Assembly (NCBI RefSeq): GCF_050873445.1
Contig: NZ_JBNMIU010000003.1
Location: 1 to 64,000, forward strand
DNA length: 64,000 nucleotides
Direction: 5' to 3'
From: Acidaminococcus sp050873445
GTDB lineage: Bacteria > Bacillota > Negativicutes > Acidaminococcales > Acidaminococcaceae
Both the position numbers and the translations under genes were made by a program. The notes beneath the pieces are model-generated. The model was not told where the DNA came from. It saw nothing but the letters and a program-made list of their open reading frames with translations, and did not search any database. Shown here piece after piece: positions 36,042-44,253 of the stretch; position 1 is the first letter of the stretch; each line of letters begins with the position of its first letter.

Positions 36042-36073
36042 ACAGGGGATGTTTCACGTGAAACATCCCCTGT
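36042..36073. promoter_or_regulatory. parS centromere site in a 32-bp palindrome
   Basis: The 16-bp core TGTTTCACGTGAAACA at 36050-36065 matches the ParB-binding parS consensus. It lies inside a perfect 32-bp palindrome, extended on each side by ACAGGGGA/TCCCCTGT. It is 51 bp upstream of parA, so ParB probably both nucleates here and influences parAB expression. Confidence 0.96.
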
Positions 36074-36123
36074 TCTGTGTTACAATAGTCTACAGTATCT
36101 TTTGTTAGAAAGGAGTGACGCCC

Positions 36124-36888
36124 ATGTCCCGAATCCTTGCTGTCGCCAACCAGAAAGGCGGCGTGGGGAAAACCACTACCAGCATCAATCTGGCAGCCTG
36201 TCTGGCGGAAAACCGGAAGAAAGTCCTGCTGGTGGATCTGGATGCCCAGGGTAATGCTACCAGCGGCCTGGGCATCGATAAAACGGATCTGCCCCGCTGC
36301 ATGTACGATGTGCTGATCAACAATGCGGATCTGACAGATGTAATCGTCTCCACGGCCTGGAAGAACCTGTGGGTGGCGCCAGCCACCATGGATCTGGCCG
36401 GGGCGGAGATCGATCTGATCGGGAAGAAAAATCCGGCCAATGCCCTGAAAAAACACCTGGGTAAGGTGAAGGAAAACTACGACTTTATCCTGATTGACTG
36501 TCCGCCTTCCCTGAGTTTTTTGACCATCAATGCCCTGACGGCAGCGGATGGGGTGCTGGTGCCTCTGCAGTGTGAGTTCTATGCCCTGGAAGGGATGGCC
36601 CAGCTGCTGAACACGGTGGACCGGATCCGTCAGTCCAGCAACCCGGATCTTACCGTTGACGGCATCGTCATGACCATGGCGGACAGCCGGACCCATCTGT
36701 CCAATGATGTGGTGGAGCAGGTGCGTACCCATTTCCCCGACCTGCTGTACAGGACGGTGATTCCCCGTTCCGTACGACTGGGGGAGGCACCCAGTTACGG
36801 ACAGCCCATTACGGTATACGATCCCCACGGAAAGGCGGCGGAGGCATATCGGGCATTGGCACAGGAGGTGAAGCGGCATGGCCGGTAA
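36124..36888 (+). CDS. parA: Chromosome partitioning ATPase ParA/Soj
   Basis: A 254-residue deviant Walker ATPase. The P loop is NQKGGVGKTTTSINLA with the signature Lys in KGG, followed by VLLVDLDAQGNATSG and FILIDCPPSL. It lacks the N-terminal HTH of plasmid type Ia ParA, as expected for chromosomal Soj. The ATG at 36124 follows AGGAGTG. parB starts 11 nt inside its end. Confidence 0.96.
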   Translation: MSRILAVANQKGGVGKTTTSINLAACLAENRKKVLLVDLDAQGNATSGLGIDKTDLPRCMYDVLINNADLTDVIVSTAWKNLWVAPATMDLAGAEIDLIGKKNPANALKKHLGKVKENYDFILIDCPPSLSFLTINALTAADGVLVPLQCEFYALEGMAQLLNTVDRIRQSSNPDLTVDGIVMTMADSRTHLSNDVVEQVRTHFPDLLYRTVIPRSVRLGEAPSYGQPITVYDPHGKAAEAYRALAQEVKRHGR

Positions 36889-37873
36889 AAAAGGAGGTCT
36901 GGGTCTGACGGGCCTGGATAAGATGTTCGGCACCCGGAGCAAAAAGGCTCCGGCTCCGGTGATCGAGGCACGGAAGGCAGAAGAGAACGTGGGCGAAGTG
37001 GCCGTGAAGAATCTGCGGCCCAACCCCTACCAGCCCCGGACCGTGTTCGATCCGGATAAACTTCAGGAACTGGTGGAAAGCGTAAAGCACAGTGGGGTCA
37101 TCCAGCCTCTGATTGTGCGGAAGAAGGGCCGGCAGTATGAAATCGTGGCAGGGGAACGGCGCTGGCGGGCGGCGAAAGAAGCAGGGCTCAGCAAAGTGCC
37201 GGTGGTCATCCGGGATTACGATGAGGCCACCATGATGGAAGTGGCCCTGGTGGAAAACATGCAGCGCAGCGATCTGGACCCGCTGGAAGAGGCAAAGGGC
37301 ATCCAGAATATGATGGATGCTCTGGGACTGACCCAGGAGGAGACAGCAAAAAAACTGGGCAAGAGCCGGACGGCTGTGACCAATGCCCTGCGGCTGCTGA
37401 AATTGCCGCCTAAGGTGCAGGAACTGGTGACTGCGGGCAAACTGACCGCCGGACAGGTACGGCCGCTCCTGGGGCTTTCTCAGGCGGCACAGATGGAAAA
37501 AGTGGCTGCCCAGGCTGTGGAAGGCGGCTGGTCTGCCCGGATCCTGGAAGAAGTGGTGAAGGCGGTGAAGACAGGGAAGCCCTACCATATCTATATGGAG
37601 ACGGAGAAGACGCTGATCAAGCCGGAAAAAAACTCTCGAAAAGGAAAGAAGAACAAATCCGATGCCGCGGCAGACGATCTGGATGTGAAAGCCTTCCAGG
37701 AACAGCTGATCCAGTACCTGGGCACTCGGGTAAAAATCCAGCCCGATGGGAAGAAGGGTGGCCGGATCTTGATAGAGTATTATGGGGATGAGGATCTGGA
37801 ACGGCTCTATGAGCTGCTGAAAGGACCGGAACCTGTCAGCAGACGGAAAACTCCCGGCCGGTTCACAGTGTAA
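36878..37873 (+). CDS. parB: Chromosome partitioning protein ParB/Spo0J
   Basis: A 331-residue CTP-dependent DNA clamp that loads at parS. The N-terminal domain has NPYQPR, the CTP-binding GERRWRAAKEAG and ENMQRSDLDPLEEA; the HTH is LTQEETAKKLGKSRTAVTNA. A basic linker near residue 250 (KNSRKGKKNKS) precedes the C-terminal dimerisation part, with FQEQLIQYLGTRVKI. It overlaps parA by 11 nt. Confidence 0.96.
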   Translation: MAGKKGGLGLTGLDKMFGTRSKKAPAPVIEARKAEENVGEVAVKNLRPNPYQPRTVFDPDKLQELVESVKHSGVIQPLIVRKKGRQYEIVAGERRWRAAKEAGLSKVPVVIRDYDEATMMEVALVENMQRSDLDPLEEAKGIQNMMDALGLTQEETAKKLGKSRTAVTNALRLLKLPPKVQELVTAGKLTAGQVRPLLGLSQAAQMEKVAAQAVEGGWSARILEEVVKAVKTGKPYHIYMETEKTLIKPEKNSRKGKKNKSDAAADDLDVKAFQEQLIQYLGTRVKIQPDGKKGGRILIEYYGDEDLERLYELLKGPEPVSRRKTPGRFTV

Positions 37874-37882
37874 GGAGGCGCT

Positions 37883-38587
37883 ATGGTTGGAACAGGGACA
37901 GTTGTAAACGTGGCAGCCATTGCGGCCGGCAGCCTGGCGGGACTTCTGGTGGGCCGGGGCATCAAGGAAAAGTACCAGGAAACGGTAATCTATGGCCTGG
38001 CGCTGTGCGTGATTCTGCTGGGACTGCAGATGGCCCTCCAGGGGACCCATATCCTGATTACCATCGTCAGCCTTGTGATCGGATCCATCGTGGGCGAGGC
38101 CCTGGATATTGAGGAAAAACTGGAAAAAGTGGGCCTGTGGCTGGCCGGAAAAGTACAGAAAACCAGAGGAAAAGGCAATGTCAGTACGGACGTCTTCGTA
38201 GAGGGCTTCCTTTCTACCAGTCTGCTGTACTGTGTAGGAGCAATGGCCATTGTGGGGTCCATTCAGGACGGGCTGACCGGGGATGCTACCACCCTTTATG
38301 CCAAATCCATGATCGACGGACTCAGCGGCATCATCTATGCGTCCAACATGGGACTGGGGGTCCTGTTCAGCGCATTATCCGTAGGCATCTATCAGGGAAC
38401 CCTGACAGCGCTGGCCGGCTTTTTGGGACCCTATATGAGCCAGACTGTGGTACAGGAGATTTCTGCCAGCGGCGGGCTCATGATCCTGGGCGTGGGCATC
38501 AACATGACGAAGCTGCTGAAGATTCGGGTGGGGAATATGCTGCCCGGATTGGTGGTAGCCGGGGTGCTGGCGCGGATTTTTTTATAA
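37883..38587 (+). CDS. DUF554 family membrane protein
   Basis: A 234-residue membrane protein with six or seven predicted helices. It starts GTGTVVNVAAIAAGSLAGLL and contains FVEGFLSTSLLYCVGAMAIVG and the late GLMILGVGINM, as in the YdfK/YqgA DUF554 family, a probable transporter of unknown substrate. It lies 9 nt after parB and is likely cotranscribed. Confidence 0.88.
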   Translation: MVGTGTVVNVAAIAAGSLAGLLVGRGIKEKYQETVIYGLALCVILLGLQMALQGTHILITIVSLVIGSIVGEALDIEEKLEKVGLWLAGKVQKTRGKGNVSTDVFVEGFLSTSLLYCVGAMAIVGSIQDGLTGDATTLYAKSMIDGLSGIIYASNMGLGVLFSALSVGIYQGTLTALAGFLGPYMSQTVVQEISASGGLMILGVGINMTKLLKIRVGNMLPGLVVAGVLARIFL

Positions 38588-38592
38588 AAAGC

Positions 38593-38621
38593 TTGCAATT
38601 TTAGGCTCATAAGCGTATAAT
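38593..38621 (+). promoter_or_regulatory. Promoter of tRNA-Val
   Basis: TTGCAA at 38593-38598 and TATAAT at 38616-38621, 17 bp apart, end 10 nt before the tRNA. Confidence 0.8.
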
Positions 38622-38631
38622 ACAATTTATC

Positions 38632-38708
38632 GGGATTATAGCTCAGTTGGTTAGAGCGCATCGCTCACATCGATGAGGTCTACGGTTCGAATCCGCATAA
38701 TCCCACCA
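38632..38708 (+). tRNA. tRNA-Val (anticodon CAC)
   Basis: Acceptor GGGATTA/TAATCCC, D arm GCTCAGTTGGTTAGAGC, anticodon stem CATCG/CGATG with loop CTCACAT, T loop GGTTCGAATCC and encoded CCA. The anticodon CAC reads GTG. Confidence 0.96.
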
Positions 38709-38718
38709 ATTGAAAATC

Positions 38719-38748
38719 AAAGGCTGTCGCTGGGGCGACAGCCTTTTT
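38719..38748 (+). terminator. tRNA-Val terminator
   Basis: AAAGGCTGTCGC and GCGACAGCCTTT form a long stem closed by TGGG, ending in a T run. The following ~200 nt to ridA hold no gene; a TTTGACGG...TATATTAT pattern near 38900-38920 may be its promoter. Confidence 0.88.
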
Positions 38749-38959
38749 GCTGTGTGCTTTTGCATAAAAATACAAGATGGTCATCTTGCCAATGTCCACT
38801 GCATAAACATAAAAATCCTGACTTCATTTTTCACAGGGACTGCCCGGAAGGAGAGACTTTGTCCCGGGTGCCCGGAGTGCTCCAAAAAGGTTTGACGGAA
38901 CCGGTTCCCGTATATTATCATGGGCTTATCCAAAAAGATTTTGAAGGGAGATTATCAGT

Positions 38960-39334
38960 ATGGTAGAAACGATTGCAACGAAAAATGCTCCGGCCGCGGT
39001 AGGCCCGTATTCCCAGGGCAAGGTATGCGGCAATATGGTGTTTGTCTCCGGGCAGACTCCGATCAATCCGGCTGTGGGCAAGGTGGAAGCTGATACGATC
39101 GAAGGCCAGGCTGAACAGGCCTGCAAGAACGTGGGAGCCATCCTGGAAGCTGCCGGCAGCGGTTTCGACAAAGTGGTGAAGACCACTTGTTTCCTGGCGG
39201 ATATGGGCGATTTTTCCGCTTTCAACGCCGTATACAAAAAATACTTCGTCAGCAATCCGGCCCGTTCCTGCGTGGCAGTGAAAGACCTTCCCCTGGGCGT
39301 GAAATGTGAAATTGAAGCCATTGCGGAGAAGTGA
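38960..39334 (+). CDS. ridA: RidA family enamine/imine deaminase
   Basis: A 124-residue trimeric protein that hydrolyses reactive 2-aminoacrylate-type imines formed by PLP enzymes. It shows NAPAAVGPYSQG, FVSGQTPINP, the Arg in NPARSCVAV and VKCEIEAIA. The catalytic Arg marks the RidA rather than the Rid1-7 subgroups. It could protect against imines made by the threonine dehydratase and aminotransferase found nearby. Confidence 0.93.
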   Translation: MVETIATKNAPAAVGPYSQGKVCGNMVFVSGQTPINPAVGKVEADTIEGQAEQACKNVGAILEAAGSGFDKVVKTTCFLADMGDFSAFNAVYKKYFVSNPARSCVAVKDLPLGVKCEIEAIAEK

Positions 39335-39379
39335 AAAACAGAGATTGGTACTGATTACTAATCAGCAGCAAAAGACAAG

Positions 39380-39412
39380 AGAGTCGTGGAGGTTTTCACG
39401 GCTCTTTTTCTT
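39380..39412 (+). terminator. ridA terminator
   Basis: AGAGTCGTG pairs with CACGGCTCT around 8 nt and is followed by TTTTTCTTTT. Confidence 0.8.
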
Positions 39413-39495
39413 TTGTGGTGCTGTATAATTATGGTACAGCAGTACGGCGGGTCATCGGCGATACCCGTCGTCCCTTTCCAAAGGAGGTCCTTTCC

Positions 39496-40833
39496 ATGCC
39501 AACTACCAAACTGACCCTGGCACCCCAGCAGCGGCAGCAGCTCAATCTCCATCTGGTGCAGCAGATGAAGCTGCTGCAACTGAATTCTTTGGAGCTGGAC
39601 CAGTATGTCCAGGAGGCGGTGGAGGCCAATCCCCTGCTGGAATTCACCTGGAGCAATGGAAATCATGACTGGCAGGAAACGGATGGCCGGGAGTATTCCC
39701 GGAGTCATGGTGCCCGTTCCCGGGACGACGAACCGGCACCGGACCCTCTGGCCAATGTGGTCCGGCAGGAGGAGACCCTGCAGCAGGTGCTCCAGGAACA
39801 GCTGGGTTGCCAGGAGCTGAACGGAGAAGAACGGCAGCTGGCCCGGTACATTGTCGGCACCCTGGATGGCAACGGCTGGTGGCGGGAGGACGTGGAGGCC
39901 ACAGCTCAGGCCTTTGGCGTGGAGTCCCGGTCTGTGGAAGCAGCACTCCAGCGGGTACAGCAGCTGGAACCGGCGGGCGTAGGGGCCCAAAGTCTTGCTC
40001 AGTGCCTGGAACTGCAGCTTCCGCCGGAAGCTCCGGAATTGGTGCGGAAGATCATCCGGGAGGGGCTGGACCTGTTGGGACAGAATCAGATTCCGGCTCT
40101 GGCCGAAAAGTTCCGTGCCACGAAACAGGCAGTGCTGGCTGCCCGGGAAATGATCTGCAGCCTGGACCCCAGGCCCGGGGCCCGGTACGCCAGCACCGGA
40201 CCGGTGGCTTACCAGCGAGAGGATGTACGGGTGGACGTGGGCGCCAAAGGTCTGACCATTACTGTATATGACAGCTGGGGCGGCAAGTTCGTGCTGAACC
40301 AGGAATATCTGGATTGGGGAAAGAAGCAGGCTAATGCACAGGTGAAGGCGTATCTGAAGGAACAGCTGGGTAAGGCCCGGTACTTGCAGCAGCTTTTGAA
40401 GGAACGCCAGCAGACGCTGCTGCTGGTGTTCCAGGCCCTGGTGACTCATCAGGAATCCTTTTTCCGGCTGGGGCCGGGGCACAAACAGCCCTTGAAGTTG
40501 GCAGACCTGGCGGAGGAAACCGGACTGGCCATCTCCACAGTGAGCCGGGCCCTGCAGCACAAGTCCATCGGGTGCCGGTGGGGCTGTTTCAAAGCTGACA
40601 GCCTACTGGTAGGGGAGGCGGCGTCCCAGGCCGCTGGTACGGTGACGGAAGAACGGCTGCAGCAGCTGATCCGCCAGGTCATTGACCGGGAGGACAAGCA
40701 GCATCCTCTCAGTGACCAGGCCATCTGCGAAGCCCTGAAGCAGCAGGGGGTCCACACAGCCCGGCGCACGGTGAACAAGTACCGGGTGAAGCTGGGCATA
40801 CCCGGCAAGAGCGGGCGGAAGCAGTGGGAATAA
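39496..40833 (+). CDS. rpoN: RNA polymerase sigma-54 factor
   Basis: A 445-residue alternative sigma factor recognising -24/-12 promoters and needing AAA+ activators. Region I is Gln/Leu-rich (HLVQQMKLLQLNSLELDQYV); the core-binding and HTH parts follow (AISTVSRALQHKSIG). The RpoN box is ARRTVNKYR near the C-terminus, slightly diverged from the usual ARRTVAKYR. The ATG at 39496 follows AAGGAGG. No bEBP activator is seen in this window. Confidence 0.94.
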   Translation: MPTTKLTLAPQQRQQLNLHLVQQMKLLQLNSLELDQYVQEAVEANPLLEFTWSNGNHDWQETDGREYSRSHGARSRDDEPAPDPLANVVRQEETLQQVLQEQLGCQELNGEERQLARYIVGTLDGNGWWREDVEATAQAFGVESRSVEAALQRVQQLEPAGVGAQSLAQCLELQLPPEAPELVRKIIREGLDLLGQNQIPALAEKFRATKQAVLAAREMICSLDPRPGARYASTGPVAYQREDVRVDVGAKGLTITVYDSWGGKFVLNQEYLDWGKKQANAQVKAYLKEQLGKARYLQQLLKERQQTLLLVFQALVTHQESFFRLGPGHKQPLKLADLAEETGLAISTVSRALQHKSIGCRWGCFKADSLLVGEAASQAAGTVTEERLQQLIRQVIDREDKQHPLSDQAICEALKQQGVHTARRTVNKYRVKLGIPGKSGRKQWE

Positions 40834-40849
40834 AAAAGCAGCCCATCCA

Positions 40850-41071
40850 CTTTCTGTCCGGCAAAGGTTGCCTACAGGTTGGATTGCGTTTCGCCCTCCT
40901 TTGTAAATAAGGCTCGGGCAGTTCCAGGCAGAAGTCCTTATTGGACAGGGAAAGATGAGCTGTCTTTGTGGGCCATCAGCTGACCTGGGAACGGTCTTTC
41001 CTGACTGCAGACCCTGCGATAATGGGAAGTCCATTGAGCCGGAGACGAACAATCGCCTCCGGTGATTTTTT
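40850..41071 (+). ncRNA. Candidate structured RNA, possibly 6S-like
   Basis: The gap from 40834 to 41225 has no gene over its first 240 nt but folds extensively. TCCGGC (40857) can pair with GCCGGA (41038), TGGATT with AGTCCA, GGGAAAGA with TCTTTCC and AGCTG with CAGCT, giving a rod-like molecule with an internal open region near CCCTGCGATAATGGG. It ends in a clear terminator at 41039-41071 (CCGGAG/CTCCGG and six T). The rod shape recalls 6S RNA; the identity is uncertain. Confidence 0.5.
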
Positions 41072-41225
41072 GCCCTAAATAATCTTAAATTCCGTAAAAT
41101 TAATTACAATTTCCTGCTATTTGTAACAACAATTTGTGAACTAACTGTGAAACACTATACACGAACAATAGATAAGTTATAATAAAGACAGTTCGGAAAT
41201 AGCCGAACAAAAAGGAGGGACTGTA

Positions 41226-41378
41226 ATGGGAATGAATAGTAAGGTGAAAATGAAGGCGCGGAAAAAAGCCGCCGCAGTAGAGGAAAGAATCATGGAACTG
41301 TTCGCTCCCAGAATGTCCGGAAGCGACGTCCCCAGCCTGAAGGACTGGGATCCCATGGGTTATTTCGATTTCGAATGA
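41226..41378 (+). CDS. Small unknown protein, 50 residues
   Basis: Begins MGMNSKVKMKARKKAAAVEE and ends in an acidic, aromatic tail, WDPMGYFDFE. The N-terminal half is strongly basic and helical. It is preceded by AAGGAGGG at good spacing, a TATAAT at 41178-41183 and a small leader hairpin GTTCGG/CCGAAC at 41191-41208, so it looks expressed. No family is recognised. Confidence 0.65.
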   Translation: MGMNSKVKMKARKKAAAVEERIMELFAPRMSGSDVPSLKDWDPMGYFDFE

Positions 41379-41427
41379 GCGAAGTCGGAATCTCGGTAGG
41401 AAAGTAAAGAAGCAGGAGGGATGAATC

Positions 41428-41589
41428 ATGGGAATGACGGCAAAGCGTGGTTATGAAATGACGAAAACAGTGAAAAGCCTGAAGGATCTTTTGTTTGTAG
41501 GGGTCATGGGCGAGAGCCGGAAAAGATCCAAGGCCACTGGGTATGAACTGGAAATTTCCGGTATGGTGAAACGGGAATTCCGGGTATAA
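41428..41589 (+). CDS. Small unknown protein, 53 residues
   Basis: Begins MGMTAKRGYEMTKTVKSLKD and ends SGMVKREFRV, with a short hydrophobic centre LLFVGVMG. It is basic and has no Cys. CAGGAGGG lies upstream, 49 nt after the previous small gene. Like its neighbour it starts MGM. It may be a paired small-protein operon; function unknown. Confidence 0.6.
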   Translation: MGMTAKRGYEMTKTVKSLKDLLFVGVMGESRKRSKATGYELEISGMVKREFRV

Positions 41590-41619
41590 AAAAAGGACGC
41601 CCGCTGGGCGACCTGGAAA

Positions 41620-41664
41620 CAATGGTGGAGATATCGCATGCTCCCTGCGGTATCTCCACCATTG
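41620..41664. other. Long 19-bp stem-loop
   Basis: The arms CAATGGTGGAGATATCGCA and TGCGGTATCTCCACCATTG pair almost perfectly around a 7-nt loop. No T run follows, so it is either a transcript-end structure or a site of another kind. A second inverted repeat, GATACAACGATTGTATC, follows at ~41671. Confidence 0.75.
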
Positions 41665-41819
41665 TGTATCTGATACAACGATTGTATCATTGTGTACAAG
41701 AAAAAACTTATTTTCAGGAAATTCAAATCTTTGATTGACCTTTTCGGGACCACAACTTAGAATTGGGTTGTATGTAGCATTCTCAATCAAGAACGATTCT
41801 AGAGAGGAAGTGCAGGCAA

Positions 41820-42821
41820 ATGATGTTGAAAAAGCTGGAAAAAGTATTGACCGTAACGGCGCTGTCCATGAGCCTTTCCCTGGGGCTGGCCTATGATGTC
41901 CATGCCATGGTGGGCGGCAAGCCCGTCATCGGGATCTCCTGGAAGAGCAACAAGCAGGATTATGCTGCCTTCAAGAAGATCATTGAACTGGCTGGCGGCG
42001 TCCCGGTGGAACTGGGCCAGATCAAAAGCAGCGACGTGAAATACGATGCCGATGGGGCCGTGGATAAAAGTGCCCTGGAAAAATCCGGTATGCTGAAGCA
42101 AAAATATGCTGCCAAGATCAAAGCCAAAGACTTCTCCAAAACCAACATTGCCACTGTGATGCAGGGCGTGGATGGGGTGTTCGGTACCGGCGGCGAAGAC
42201 ATCAGTCCCTCTCTGTATAAAGAGGCAGAAAAGGAAAAGAACCACGGGGAAGGCATCAATGCCACCCGGGATATTTCCGACTATACGCTGCAGGCCTACT
42301 GCCTGGCCAACAATATCCCTACCCTGGATGTATGCCGCAGTGAACAGATGCTGGGCGTGGTCAGCGGGGCAAAGATCATCCAGGATCTGACCGATTACTA
42401 TAAAGATAAGGGGCAGACCTATCACGATGATTTCCACCGGATGCCTCCGGGTACCCCCAACAGGGATTATGCCCGTCATGATGTGCACATTCTGCCGGTA
42501 AAATCCCATCTGCGGGACATTGTGGGGGCAGATGAGCTGAAGAATGTGTCCTCCTGGCACCATCAGGCCATCGGCAGCATTGCCGGCACGGATTTGGTGC
42601 AGACTGCAGAAACTACCTATAATGGTGTTTCCATCATCGAAGGCGTGGAAAATCCGAAGAACCTGTTCACGGTAGCCCTGCAGTTCCATCCGGAAAACGA
42701 CTTGAGTCAGGTCCTGGTCAACAAGAAGGATGCCAAGGACTATTGTGATGTGGATACGTCTATGGCCTTCTTCAAGGCGTTGGTCAAAGCGGCCACGGAA
42801 AAAGCCACGGCGGCTAAATAA
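41820..42821 (+). CDS. Secreted C26-family hydrolase
   Basis: A 333-residue protein with a signal peptide (VTALSMSLSLGLAYDVHA, probable cleavage near residue 29). The catalytic Cys is in LDVCRSEQMLG and the His-Glu in FHPEND; GVFGTGGEDISP and WHHQAIGS also fit the gamma-glutamyl hydrolase family. An unusual ~45-residue Lys/Asp-rich insert follows the first strand. The cell-envelope location suggests scavenging of gamma-glutamyl compounds. Starts ATG 41820 or 41823 are both possible. Confidence 0.85.
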   Translation: MMLKKLEKVLTVTALSMSLSLGLAYDVHAMVGGKPVIGISWKSNKQDYAAFKKIIELAGGVPVELGQIKSSDVKYDADGAVDKSALEKSGMLKQKYAAKIKAKDFSKTNIATVMQGVDGVFGTGGEDISPSLYKEAEKEKNHGEGINATRDISDYTLQAYCLANNIPTLDVCRSEQMLGVVSGAKIIQDLTDYYKDKGQTYHDDFHRMPPGTPNRDYARHDVHILPVKSHLRDIVGADELKNVSSWHHQAIGSIAGTDLVQTAETTYNGVSIIEGVENPKNLFTVALQFHPENDLSQVLVNKKDAKDYCDVDTSMAFFKALVKAATEKATAAK

Positions 42822-42852
42822 TCAGCTGGTTTCCATCAGCTGGTAATTGGTG

Positions 42853-42890
42853 AAGGGGTGTGAAAAAAGTGTTTTTTCACACCCCTTTTT
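42853..42890. terminator. Convergent terminator (GTGTGAA family)
   Basis: AAGGGGTGTGAAAAAA pairs with TTTTTTCACACCCCTT around GTG; T run follows on the rightward strand. It separates two convergent genes. Confidence 0.85.
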
Positions 42891-42901
42891 GCTGTCCCTG
42901 A

Positions 42902-44080
42902 TCAGTGTTTTTCCAGGGCTTCTTTCAGCTGGTTGAAGGCTTTTTCTACAGTGCTGCGGGGGCAGGCCATGTTGAACCGCTCGAACTGGGATGTGGCTTT
43001 GCCGAAAATCCTGCCGGAATCCAGCCACAGTTTGGCTTCATCGGTGATCAGGTGATCCAGTTCATCATCCGTGAATCCGTACCCGGAAAAATCGATCCAT
43101 ACCAGGTATGTGCCTTCCGGTTCCACAAAGGTGGCTCTGGGCAGGTTCTTTTTCACGAAATTCCGCACATAGGCAATGTTTCCGGCAATGTAGTCCACCA
43201 GTTCCTTTACCCATTCGTCCCCTTTGGTGTAGCAGCTCTTCACGGCTGCCTGGCCCATGATGCTGCCCTGGCTGTAGCCGGCAGCAGCGTTGGCCCTGCG
43301 ATATTTTTTCCGCAGTTCTTTATCGGGGATGATGATGTTGGCAGGCTGCAGGCCGGCCACGTTGAAGGTCTTGCTGGGAGAATGGTACAGCACCAGCAGT
43401 TTCCGGTATTTTTCGCCCAGGGTCATGAAGCTGATGAACGTATGGGGGGCATAGACGAAGTCGCAGTGGATTTCATCATCCATGATGATCACGTTGTGCT
43501 TCAGGCAGATATCCCCCAGCCTCGTCAGTTCTTCCTTCGTCCATACCCGGCCCGCCGGATTGTGGGGATTGCACAGCATATAGACCTTTACATGGTTTTC
43601 TACGATTTTCTTCTCAAAATCAGTGAAGTCAATTGTGTATTTACCATTTTCGTAATGGAGTTGGTTGTTAATGAACTTCCGTCCGTTGTCTTCGATCACT
43701 TCCCGGAACGGGTAGTATACCGGCTGCTGGATTAGGATGGCATCTCCTGGTTCAGAGAATGCTTTTACGCCGGTCGCCAGGCCGAAGACTACTCCGCAGC
43801 CCAAGGTCACCCAGGAAGGATCCACGGAATAGCCGTAATGGGCGGTGGTCCAGCGGTTCAGAGCCGCATAATATTCGGCGTCCGGATCGGTGTAGCCGAA
43901 GATGCCGTGGTCGATCCGCTTGTGGAAGTCGGCCAGGATTTCTTCCGGCAGGGCGAAGTCCATATCAGCTACCCACATGGGCAGCAAGTCGGTGCGTCCC
44001 TTGCGCTGCATGCCGAAATCGTATTTCAGGCAGCTGGTGTTCTTCCGATCGACGATTTTGTCAAAATCATATTTTCCCAT
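42902..44080 (-). CDS. MalY/PatB-type aminotransferase (putative C-S lyase)
   Basis: A 392-residue PLP-dependent fold-type I enzyme. The PLP lysine is in SPSKTFNVAGLQ, with NPHNPAGRVW and DEIHCDF typical of the MalY/PatB subgroup, whose members are cystathionine beta-lyases. LPMWVADMDF near residue 35 is also diagnostic. ATG 44080 is preferred to the adjacent TTG 44083; GGAAGG lies upstream. It converges on the C26 gene. Confidence 0.87.
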   Translation of the reverse strand: MGKYDFDKIVDRKNTSCLKYDFGMQRKGRTDLLPMWVADMDFALPEEILADFHKRIDHGIFGYTDPDAEYYAALNRWTTAHYGYSVDPSWVTLGCGVVFGLATGVKAFSEPGDAILIQQPVYYPFREVIEDNGRKFINNQLHYENGKYTIDFTDFEKKIVENHVKVYMLCNPHNPAGRVWTKEELTRLGDICLKHNVIIMDDEIHCDFVYAPHTFISFMTLGEKYRKLLVLYHSPSKTFNVAGLQPANIIIPDKELRKKYRRANAAAGYSQGSIMGQAAVKSCYTKGDEWVKELVDYIAGNIAYVRNFVKKNLPRATFVEPEGTYLVWIDFSGYGFTDDELDHLITDEAKLWLDSGRIFGKATSQFERFNMACPRSTVEKAFNQLKEALEKH

Positions 44081-44184
44081 CAAATAAGACCTTCCTTCTT
44101 TTGGTTTAAAACCTACTGGATTACATGGTTTTATTGTATCGGTTTTTCAAAGAAACGTCAAAACAGGAGCGGGTCCCCTGCTTC

Positions 44185-44213
44185 TTTACATTTTTCGTTT
44201 CTCTCCATATAAT
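44185..44213 (+). promoter_or_regulatory. Promoter of the first MATE gene
   Basis: TTTACA at 44185-44190 and TATAAT at 44208-44213 are 17 bp apart, 40 nt before the start codon. Confidence 0.75.
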
Positions 44214-44253
44214 AAATTATAACTATACATGGCGCAGAAAGGCAGGGAATTGA

